Assembly (NCBI GenBank): GCA_028679985.1
Contig: JAJRAH010000092.1
Location: forward strand, 1-5,747
Origin: Methanomassiliicoccales archaeon
Lineage (GTDB): Archaea > Thermoplasmatota > Thermoplasmata > Methanomassiliicoccales > JACIVX01
Reading direction: 5' to 3'
DNA length: 5,747 nucleotides
Shown: in pieces, positions 1 to 5,607 of the stretch
Position numbering within the stretch: the stretch's first letter is position 1
Layout of the letters: each line of letters begins with the position of its first letter
Translations under genes and position numbers: made by a program
The notes under the pieces: model-generated
Databases searched by the model: none
What the model saw: the letters and a program-made list of their open reading frames with translations, nothing else
Told to the model about the DNA's origin: nothing

Positions 1-77
1 ATTAATCCTTTGTCATATTCATTGTTGGTTCTCCGATGCAACTGGAGATTCTCTACGAAGAACGAAGGAGACTTCAC

Positions 78-140
78 GATCCTATGTAGGTCTCGACAGT
101 CTTCTCGCAGATTTCATTGCGTTTCTTGATGCATAGGATC
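78..140. repeat. 9-bp inverted repeat downstream of the exporter gene
   Basis: GATCCTATG at 78-86 is matched by its exact reverse complement CATAGGATC at 132-140, separated by 45 bp. A related direct copy, AGATCCTACG, lies at 154-163 inside the last codons of the exporter gene. The pair sits just past the exporter stop codon, so in the transcript it could form a long-looped stem at the 3' end; it could also be chance. The rest of 1-144 shows nothing I can support as a gene. Confidence 0.3.
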
Positions 141-144
141 ATGG

Positions 145-1437
145 TCAGTCGATAGATCCTACGTCCTTATTCTCCCGGCGCCAATCCATGCGAGACAGCA
201 TCGCAAATGCGACGGCAGAGACCAGAAGGACCGCTCCAGCAAGAGTCCACGCAACCGGAATCGATGCAGCATCGGCAAGATACCCGATGATAATTGCCCC
301 GGCCACGCCGCCCAGCTGCAGCATCAGTGAACGGAAGGAGATCAGGGTGGACCTCGCCTTGCTCGGGACCTGGTCGTTGAAAATGGCAGAGAAGGGGGAG
401 TCCTCCATCCCGACGATGAAGTAAACAAGGAGATAGACGGCCGAAAAGCCAAGCAACCCTCCTTGCATTGCCAGAATGACAAGAGACAGACCCATTCCGA
501 TCCGGCTCAGCAATAGCACGTTTGGGTAATGTCCTTTGAACTTGCGGCAGGCCAGCGGGGAGGCTAGACTTCCCACGGACGAGGCCAGGAAGTATCCCGC
601 GGCGAGAACGCCAAGCATCCAAGTGCCTGTCGCTTCGCTCGAGAGCTCTATCACTCGCGGCTGCCAGAGCAACTCCAGGCTGAAAAGTGCGAACCCCAGG
701 GCCAATGTGGAAAGCAAGAGCAGGAAGGTGACGCGGTTCCTTACACCGTACTTCACGGAGGTTGCGATCATCTCCGGGGTCTTCCGCACACCGTCAGAGA
801 ACCTACCGGACCGACCGAGTGAATGTCGCTCCCGCACGAGTGCTAAGGTCAACATGATCTGCACGATTACAAAGAAGGCTGCGAAGGCGAAATTGAGGCC
901 ATAATGGCTGGAGAAGGTGTCGACGGAGAGACTCCCGAACGACATTGGCACGAGACCGCCGAGGAGTGATCCCGCTCCCAATCCGAGCGGGATCATCGCT
1001 CCGGACTTCGCCAAGGCGCGCTGGAGATCGCCTCCCGGATGCTTCATCTTGAACTCGTCGATGAACCACGCCTCGATGGAGCCGGACGAGAGGGCGCGCG
1101 CCGCACCGAGCGTCACCGCCGCCAGAATCGTAGATGGGAAGTCCCATGCGAAAAGCAGGATGATGTCGCCCGCGAGCATCACGGTCAAGGACATGATGTA
1201 GACCTTCCTGCGGCCGATTGTGTCCGACAATCCGCCTGTCGGAAGTTCAAGCACGATCGTGGCCAAGCTGTAGCCGGAGAGCACGATCCCGGCTTGCAGC
1301 AGGTCCAATCCCTTGTCCAGGACGAACAGCACCAGGACCGGGAACGTCAGTCCTACGATGAACCAATGTGCAGTCTGGTTGACGATGTACACGCGCAGCG
1401 GGTCCCTGACGCGAGTTCCGTCGGCGTCGCCGACCAT
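145..1437 (-). CDS. Major facilitator superfamily (MFS) transporter, probable exporter
   Basis: This is a 430-residue polytopic membrane protein with about twelve hydrophobic segments (roughly residues 21-40, 47-68, 79-97, 102-120, 144-165, 180-201, 234-256, 272-293, 306-325, 329-349, 368-389 and 394-414), the usual MFS size. MFS motif A is clear in the loop after segment 2: G69-L-S-D72-T-I-G75-R-R-K78, preceded by E64-L-P-T-G. Acidic residues in the SGSIEAWFIDE stretch (118-128) and the PFSAIFNDQVP stretch near 348-358 fit the drug/metabolite-efflux type of MFS proteins, so proton-driven export is likely, but the substrate cannot be read. A long hydrophilic loop near 204-230 separates the two six-helix halves. 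The ATG at 1437 has no Shine-Dalgarno sequence but lies about 26 bp after a weak TATA-like element, which suits a leaderless transcript. It is divergent from the hydrolase gene. Confidence 0.93.
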   Translation of the reverse strand: MVGDADGTRVRDPLRVYIVNQTAHWFIVGLTFPVLVLFVLDKGLDLLQAGIVLSGYSLATIVLELPTGGLSDTIGRRKVYIMSLTVMLAGDIILLFAWDFPSTILAAVTLGAARALSSGSIEAWFIDEFKMKHPGGDLQRALAKSGAMIPLGLGAGSLLGGLVPMSFGSLSVDTFSSHYGLNFAFAAFFVIVQIMLTLALVRERHSLGRSGRFSDGVRKTPEMIATSVKYGVRNRVTFLLLLSTLALGFALFSLELLWQPRVIELSSEATGTWMLGVLAAGYFLASSVGSLASPLACRKFKGHYPNVLLLSRIGMGLSLVILAMQGGLLGFSAVYLLVYFIVGMEDSPFSAIFNDQVPSKARSTLISFRSLMLQLGGVAGAIIIGYLADAASIPVAWTLAGAVLLVSAVAFAMLSRMDWRRENKDVGSID

Positions 1438-1457
1438 GCCGGGGTCATGAAATACCG

Positions 1458-1467
1458 AATCTTAATG
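1458..1467 (-). promoter_or_regulatory. Weak TATA-like element for the exporter gene
   Basis: On the minus strand this reads CATTAAGATT, centred about 26 bp upstream of the exporter ATG. Archaeal TATA boxes lie about 25 bp before transcription start, so this position would start the RNA at or very near the ATG. The match to consensus is weak, and the palindromic TATA element at 1546-1557 is an alternative that would give a leader of about 90 nt. Confidence 0.35.
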
Positions 1468-1482
1468 GATTGCCTCGAGAAA

Positions 1483-1500
1483 GTCATCCACAAGCATGAC
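1483..1500. promoter_or_regulatory. Possible operator: dyad GTCAT-N8-ATGAC
   Basis: GTCAT (1483-1487) and ATGAC (1496-1500) form a perfect 5+5 dyad with an 8-bp spacer, between the two divergent promoter elements and about 16 bp upstream of the candidate exporter TATA element. A further GTCATGA occurs at 1444-1450. The size and position suit a dimeric winged-helix repressor, but the arms are short enough to arise by chance. Confidence 0.2.
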
Positions 1501-1545
1501 CTGTCCATCTTCTCGCATCAGCTCCGCTGGATCTATTCGAGTATC

Positions 1546-1557
1546 ATATTTAAATAT
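1546..1557 (+). promoter_or_regulatory. TATA box of the hydrolase gene, a perfect 12-bp palindrome
   Basis: ATATTTAAATAT stands out as an AT island in otherwise mixed sequence and contains a strong archaeal TATA core (TTTAAATA, 1549-1556). Its centre is about 37 bp before the hydrolase ATG at 1590, predicting an RNA start near 1578 and a leader of roughly 10 nt. The element is self-complementary, so direction must come from flanking sequence. Neither flank carries a strong purine-rich BRE, and it could in principle also fire towards the exporter. Confidence 0.7.
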
Positions 1558-1589
1558 CCGGCGCTCAGTCGAATCAAATACGTGGTCAA

Positions 1590-2543
1590 ATGACTGATCA
1601 CAAGGACATCCCGGACCTGATAGAGGCGTCAAAGGAAGTTCCGATTGTGCCTGGCCAGAAACTCCGAGACAGCGACTACGTACGCGTTCAACGACCCTAC
1701 ACTCTCCAGCGACTGACCGAACGTGTGTATTGGGTCGAGTCGTTAGTCTATCAATCCACGTTCGTTGTCGGCGATCGAGGTGTGATGGTCATCGATCCGC
1801 TGTCCTACGGGCGAGGTCAGAACGTCCTCAAGGCGATTCGCGAAGTTACATCCCTTCCTGTCACAACTGTGGTCTACAGCCACTACCACTTCGACCACAT
1901 CGGAGACGCAGACTCGTTTGTCAGGGATGCAAAGAGTCACGGGAAAGCGCTGCACATCGTTGCGAATGCCGAGTGCGTGAAAGAGATTCACAAGTATGGG
2001 GACAAGGTGCCGCTTCCCACTAAGGTCATCAGAGTTCCTCGTGGTAGCTTCAAGTTCGAGGACACCCTGGTCGAGGTCGGGACTCCCGAGCAAGGTCACT
2101 CCACGGACAACAGTTGGATCCTCCTCAAGGAAGATGGAGTCGTGCACAATGTGGACATGATTCATCCTGGCCAATTGGAGTTTGACAACTTCGGCGTAGG
2201 CCATTACATAGACGGTTATGAGAAGGCGCTGCAGGAACTGCTGACACTAGATTGGAGGATCATGACTGCTGGTCACGGGAACATCGGATCGAGGGAGGAT
2301 GTTCAGTCGGTCTTGGATTACCTTGCAGATTTGAGAGAATACACGAAGGAGGTCCTGCCCAAGACGGAGTTGGCCCCATTCATCAAAGACGAAATGATGT
2401 ATAATTGGTTCCACGCACACCGTGACGCCGTCGCTAGCGCTGTCGTAGATCGAATGAGGGGCAAGTGGGGAAAATACACTGGTTTTGACTTGGTGGCGAT
2501 GACGCATGCAAGGACAATGTATTGGGAGTATTACTTGCACTGA
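1590..2543 (+). CDS. Metallo-beta-lactamase-fold metallohydrolase
   Basis: This 317-residue cytoplasmic enzyme has the complete metal site of the metallo-beta-lactamase superfamily: H98-Y-H100-F-D102-H103, H170 in the QGHSTDN turn, D189 in VHNVDM, and H229 in TAGHGN. The N-terminal strand pair YWVESLVYQSTFVV and VMVIDPL (about 47-70) is also typical. All ligands are present, so a dinuclear zinc (or iron) hydrolase is expected. Members act on lactams, lactones, thioesters or phosphoesters, and the substrate cannot be told from these motifs. The last 65 or so residues (about 250-317) form an extra, mostly helical tail rich in Trp, Tyr, His and Met; I see similar tails in some uncharacterised family members. 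There is no signal peptide. The ATG at 1590 fits the TATA box; only a weak G-rich stretch (GTGG, 1582-1585) precedes it. The gene is divergent from the exporter, which may mean shared control. Confidence 0.95.
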   Translation: MTDHKDIPDLIEASKEVPIVPGQKLRDSDYVRVQRPYTLQRLTERVYWVESLVYQSTFVVGDRGVMVIDPLSYGRGQNVLKAIREVTSLPVTTVVYSHYHFDHIGDADSFVRDAKSHGKALHIVANAECVKEIHKYGDKVPLPTKVIRVPRGSFKFEDTLVEVGTPEQGHSTDNSWILLKEDGVVHNVDMIHPGQLEFDNFGVGHYIDGYEKALQELLTLDWRIMTAGHGNIGSREDVQSVLDYLADLREYTKEVLPKTELAPFIKDEMMYNWFHAHRDAVASAVVDRMRGKWGKYTGFDLVAMTHARTMYWEYYLH

Positions 2544-2783
2544 TGGGAGATAGTCCGCAGGGCCAAGCATGGAGCAGGCAGATTCTGATACTCTGACCAC
2601 GCGCAACAAGTGCAATCGTATGTGCTGCCTCGCCTGGGACAAGCACACGTGGCCCTGCACCGTCGAGCTGGCGTGGGATACTCCCTGGCACCATATCACG
2701 CTAAATCGTTATTTCTCTTTCAATTTGACATTACTGATTGTTCCTGAGGCAGACGGGGAGATATGGGACTGCACCGAATCGTT
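2544..2783. other. Convergent intergenic region with no convincing gene
   Basis: This 240-bp gap separates the 3' ends of the hydrolase and the small membrane protein gene. It holds a 9-bp inverted repeat (separate entry). A T-rich run at about 2709-2730 (GTTATTTCTCTTTCAATTTG) could serve as a plus-strand archaeal terminator. A 74-codon plus-strand open frame (2569-2793) runs through it, but it has no promoter or ribosome binding site and overlaps the opposing gene's end. Confidence 0.4.
2557..2658. repeat. Inverted repeat in the hydrolase 3' region
   Basis: GCAGGGCCA at 2557-2565 pairs perfectly with TGGCCCTGC at 2650-2658. Nested inside, AGGCAG (2576-2581) pairs with CTGCCT (2625-2630). 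The geometry allows a roughly 100-nt stem with internal loops in RNA starting 14 nt after the hydrolase stop codon. It has no U-tract immediately after it, so it is not a classical intrinsic terminator. A structured 3' untranslated region or small RNA is possible but unproven. Confidence 0.35.
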
Positions 2784-2981
2784 TCAGTCATAGTATAGGA
2801 CGTAGGCTGCAACCAGGATTACACCCAATGCGAAGATGACTATTCCAATGTAGAATCCTGCGTTGACGATCTCCACGTAACGATCGGCGAATCTCACAAT
2901 CTGGATTGCAAAAAAGGCCAGGATGGCGCCAACGATCAAGAACCCTATCGTGATATCCCGTTTCTCGTGCTTAGCGGACAT
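2784..2981 (-). CDS. Small two-helix membrane protein of unknown function
   Basis: I do not recognise this 65-residue protein. It has a short charged N-terminus (MSAKHEKRD), a membrane segment at about 11-29, a polar turn containing RFADRYVEIVN at about 30-40, and a second segment at about 42-63 ending in YYD. By the positive-inside rule the N-terminus would face the cytoplasm. The charge pattern, uninterrupted hydrophobic segments and a well-placed promoter make it a real gene rather than a chance frame. The ATG at 2981 lies about 30 bp after a good TATA box with a BRE, and no Shine-Dalgarno sequence precedes it, which suggests a leaderless or nearly leaderless message. It follows the large protease gene on the same strand but seems to have its own promoter. 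A small subunit, an anchor or a plain hypothetical protein are all possible. Confidence 0.72.
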   Translation of the reverse strand: MSAKHEKRDITIGFLIVGAILAFFAIQIVRFADRYVEIVNAGFYIGIVIFALGVILVAAYVLYYD

Positions 2982-3005
2982 TATGGGTTTCGACTGAGCA
3001 AGGGG

Positions 3006-3020
3006 TACTTATAGTTTTTC
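3006..3020 (-). promoter_or_regulatory. Archaeal BRE/TATA promoter of the small membrane protein gene
   Basis: On the minus strand this reads GAAAAACTATAAGTA. GAAAAA (3015-3020) fits the purine/A-rich BRE pattern and CTATAAGTA (3006-3014) is a good TATA box. Its centre is about 30 bp before the ATG at 2981, predicting an RNA start within a few bases of the start codon. This is the best-formed archaeal promoter in the window. Confidence 0.65.
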
Positions 3021-3033
3021 AAAACAGAAAGAA
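3020..3033 (-). terminator. T-rich termination tract after the protease gene
   Basis: On the minus strand this reads TTCTTTCTGTTTTG, about 36-49 nt past the protease stop codon and directly before the next promoter. Archaeal polymerases often stop at such T-rich runs without a hairpin. The position between one gene's end and the next promoter supports the role, but the run is broken by C and G. Confidence 0.3.
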
Positions 3034-3068
3034 TGAGTAGGATCGGTCTATCTCGCATATCTTCGAAT

Positions 3069-5540
3069 CTAGGTCTTCTTTCGCAATAGCACGTAGAGTC
3101 CGGCAGTAATGATGGCGACGACCACGATCATGCCCGCAATCAATAAAGCATCGACTTCTGGCCATTGATTTTTCTCCACCGTGAATTCGACGACCGATGT
3201 GTTCGAATTCCCGGCGTTGTCGAATGCCATGACCTCAAAAGTGTGTGTCCCTTGTTCAAGACCAAAGAAACTACATTGACCCTCATAGCCACCTTCTTGC
3301 CAAGTTCCACCATCTGATCTGATCTTGCATCCGAAGATGTCGATGCCCGAGATCGAGTCAGACGAAGTCCATCCGATGGTCAAATTCTCGGTTTTGATGA
3401 CGGAGCCGTCCGTAATCCCCTGGATTAGGATTTGCGGTTTCGTCTTATCGATAGGTACAATGGCGATCTTGTCATCCTCCACGTTCCCTTCCTCGTCGAC
3501 GGATCTGTAGCGTAGAGTCGTGTTTCCCTCATCCACAACAGCGAACGTGCCGGTGTAGTTAATCCAAGTCGTCCCGTCATAGCTGTACTCGGATCTGTTC
3601 ACCCTGTAGTTGTCCGTCGCGGTCAGGGACACATTCACATCTGACACGAACCAGCCGTTCTGTCCCTCAATCCCTTCAAGGGTCAACATGGTGGCGGGAG
3701 GAGCGTCATCATACACGGAGAAGGTCGCATCCGAAACATCCTCGGCGGTTTTGTAGCCGTCCGAGGCAATGACCTTGATTAGGTAGTCTTCTCCAGGAGG
3801 AATGCCGGTCGTGTTCCAGCTGTAATGATCGGTGGTCACGCCGTCCTCGATTGGCACCCACATTTCTCCGTAATCAGAGCTGTAGGCCAGCATGAAAGTG
3901 AGAGGGTCGCCGTCTTGATCGTCCGCAGTCCAAGTTATCTCGCACGCTTCACCTACGCCTATCTCCTCCCCTCCGTTCGGCGACGCGATCTGAATCGAGG
4001 GGGAATGATCCGAAACCACTCGCTCTGCGAGAACGGAGCCGGTATCGTTCACGATCTGAACGTACTTCGTCGCCGGCATATCCGGCACGTTGAAGACGAA
4101 CGAGACCTCATCCACCTCTTCCTCCCAGACCTCCGTCGACTCGTCCCATTGAGTGTATTCGGTGAAGGAGACGTTGAACGCATAGTTACCGATCACGCTC
4201 TCCGCCGCGTTCAACAGGCGGATCGAATAGTCTCCGGGTGTCTGCATTCCTGCCGCTGCCGGGATGTCGATGACCCCCTCGGCCAAGTGATAGAACGTGT
4301 GATTCAGGAGTACCGAGCCGTTGATGTATATCATACCGGAGATGACAACGGACGGAATCCTTATCGGGGGACGCGTGACGAACTGCTCGTAGAGATTCCA
4401 CTCCCAGACTCCGTCCACCTCCACATAATCCTCATCACTCAGGTCTATCCAGCTCTTCGGATACGACTGGTACCTCTGTTCGTCCATCCATCGGACGTGA
4501 GAAGGAACACCGGCAGGAAGAAGCCAATCGTAGCTCATCGTTGTGCTCGCTCTGCTCTCATACTCCCTGTAGAAGCATCGCCAGATCGTGGCGTTGTACT
4601 CCGGGAATCCGATGTCGTGCGGATGCCAGAGGTAGTAGGTGTGGCCGAGCTCGTGCGCGAGCAGATCCTCGGAATCCTCGAGACCGGAGGCGGTCGCGAG
4701 GAACGGGACGCGGTCCTCCGGCTCCCGGAGCATCCCGACGGCGGACCCGTACAACTCCCATCCGCCTTCTATGATCTCTTTGAAAATGACGATCACCCGG
4801 TCGTATCCAAGAGCTCTCGCATCGGCTGAATAGGATCGGGCAATCTGCTTCGCTTCCTGCTTGGTCGTGTAGCTCCTTGTCTCCCACGGAGCCTCGACAA
4901 CGACTATTCCGTCGTCTGCGAGAGGATAGAGATCCCTCAAGGCCCGGATGTTCTCGTCGAGGTCGTATTCGTATGACTGACCTGGTTTCTTGATCGGTAT
5001 CACGAGAATCCGCATAGGTGCGGCGTAGACGACCTGTATCGGCGCATCGATTGCCTTTACGTTATTCGTCTCGTCTTGTTCGTCAACGCGATCGAGAGGA
5101 TCGACCTCGACGGTGACCGCGGAATCCGTTCCGAGGCTCGTCCAAATGAAAGTCAGCGGGTAGGACCACCATCCGGAGAAATGTCCCGTGCAGTTGCCGC
5201 CTGGTACGTAGACCTTGTTCGTTCCGGGGACTAACGGAACGCCGTTCCCGTCCGGTCCCTCCTCGATATATGTCTCCCTGCCGAAGTCGTACGTGATTCT
5301 GAAATCTGAATAGACTGTGTTCGGGAAAGTGCTGACGACCTCGAGGCGAAGGGTCGTGGATTTGTTTATGATGATGCCTCGGGGATTTCCAACAACCTGG
5401 ATCGGTTCAATTGACGTGATGAACAGGTCGTCGTCCGGGGGAGAGGTCGATGAGCATGAAGGAAGCATCTGGGAAAGCATCAGCACGGACAAGAGCAGAA
5501 CGATGAATCGTGAGGCGTTTGACATCGTTCCCACCGACAT
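3069..5540 (-). CDS. Secreted, membrane-anchored metzincin-like metallopeptidase with CARDB and Ig-like modules
   Basis: An 823-residue extracellular protein, read here as a surface protease. It opens with a signal sequence (hydrophobic core about 12-26) ending in a lipobox-like L26-P-S-C29. A CARDB-like module covers about 40-168, with the VDPLDRVDEQDETNN signature at 147-159. A zincin domain spans about 175-350. It contains H296-E-L-G-H300, a third His at H306, and a Met-turn STTM335SY at 332-337; this pattern is metzincin-like, but Y303 replaces the usual glycine. A beta-rich segment of unknown family follows (about 395-510), then an Ig/Fn3-like module opening with PNGGEE (about 514-610), an OmpL47-like module (613-697) and an Ig-like module (698-790) with a C738/C756 pair. 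It ends in a transmembrane helix (about 797-819) and RKKT. Fourteen N-X-S/T sequons suit a glycosylated surface protein. The longest frame starts at 5540, but Met6 at 5525 fits the promoter and ribosome site better. Substrate and activity are unproven. Confidence 0.93.
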   Translation of the reverse strand: MSVGTMSNASRFIVLLLSVLMLSQMLPSCSSTSPPDDDLFITSIEPIQVVGNPRGIIINKSTTLRLEVVSTFPNTVYSDFRITYDFGRETYIEEGPDGNGVPLVPGTNKVYVPGGNCTGHFSGWWSYPLTFIWTSLGTDSAVTVEVDPLDRVDEQDETNNVKAIDAPIQVVYAAPMRILVIPIKKPGQSYEYDLDENIRALRDLYPLADDGIVVVEAPWETRSYTTKQEAKQIARSYSADARALGYDRVIVIFKEIIEGGWELYGSAVGMLREPEDRVPFLATASGLEDSEDLLAHELGHTYYLWHPHDIGFPEYNATIWRCFYREYESRASTTMSYDWLLPAGVPSHVRWMDEQRYQSYPKSWIDLSDEDYVEVDGVWEWNLYEQFVTRPPIRIPSVVISGMIYINGSVLLNHTFYHLAEGVIDIPAAAGMQTPGDYSIRLLNAAESVIGNYAFNVSFTEYTQWDESTEVWEEEVDEVSFVFNVPDMPATKYVQIVNDTGSVLAERVVSDHSPSIQIASPNGGEEIGVGEACEITWTADDQDGDPLTFMLAYSSDYGEMWVPIEDGVTTDHYSWNTTGIPPGEDYLIKVIASDGYKTAEDVSDATFSVYDDAPPATMLTLEGIEGQNGWFVSDVNVSLTATDNYRVNRSEYSYDGTTWINYTGTFAVVDEGNTTLRYRSVDEEGNVEDDKIAIVPIDKTKPQILIQGITDGSVIKTENLTIGWTSSDSISGIDIFGCKIRSDGGTWQEGGYEGQCSFFGLEQGTHTFEVMAFDNAGNSNTSVVEFTVEKNQWPEVDALLIAGMIVVVAIITAGLYVLLRKKT
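5530..5535 (-). promoter_or_regulatory. Ribosome binding site favouring the Met6 start of the protease
   Basis: On the minus strand, GGTGGG ends four bases before the ATG at 5525 and resembles the GGTGA part of archaeal Shine-Dalgarno sequences. It lies inside the first five codons of the longer frame, so it only makes sense if translation starts at 5525. No comparable motif precedes the ATG at 5540. Confidence 0.45.
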
Positions 5541-5558
5541 TCAATACGACGCCAGGGG

Positions 5559-5567
5559 ATATAATGA
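5559..5567 (-). promoter_or_regulatory. TATA-like element of the protease gene
   Basis: The minus strand reads CATTATATC. Its centre is only about 22 bp before the ATG at 5540 but about 37 bp before the ATG at 5525. A start site about 25 bp downstream would fall near 5537, just inside the longer frame, giving a leader of roughly 11 nt before 5525. This matches the geometry at the hydrolase gene. No convincing BRE is seen. Confidence 0.5.
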
Positions 5568-5607
5568 TGGCTGTCCTTTTCAATGATTCATGCTCTGCGT
5601 GTCGTCC

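Noticed and set aside
2..136. Open plus-strand frame entering from the left edge and stopping at 134-136
   Set aside because: Forty-four codons are open in this frame, but a second plus-strand frame is also open to about 129 and neither product looks like a recognisable protein end. Too short to decide without the sequence to the left.
1039..1593. 184-codon plus-strand open frame opposite the exporter start
   Set aside because: Its product is low-complexity and rich in Arg, Gln, Asp and His, antisense to well-conserved MFS sequence, and it runs across the divergent promoter region.
2540..2600. Possible C/D-box small RNA from TGATGG and repeated CTGA motifs
   Set aside because: The C box is degenerate, the spacing between boxes does not fit the compact archaeal C/D layout, and no guide sequence can be assigned.
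2674..2684. Short hairpin GGGATACTCCC as a terminator
   Set aside because: The stem is only four base pairs with a three-base loop and no following T-run, so it is expected by chance.
2247..2699. 150-codon and 86-codon minus-strand open frames over the hydrolase 3' end
   Set aside because: Most of their length is antisense to the conserved hydrolase C-terminus, and the products show no domain or plausible start signals.
3825..4829. 334-codon plus-strand open frame opposite the protease gene
   Set aside because: It is antisense to clearly recognisable peptidase and Ig-like coding sequence, its product is Arg/His/Val-rich without any domain, and it has no promoter or ribosome site of its own. 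It arises from the codon bias of the minus-strand gene.
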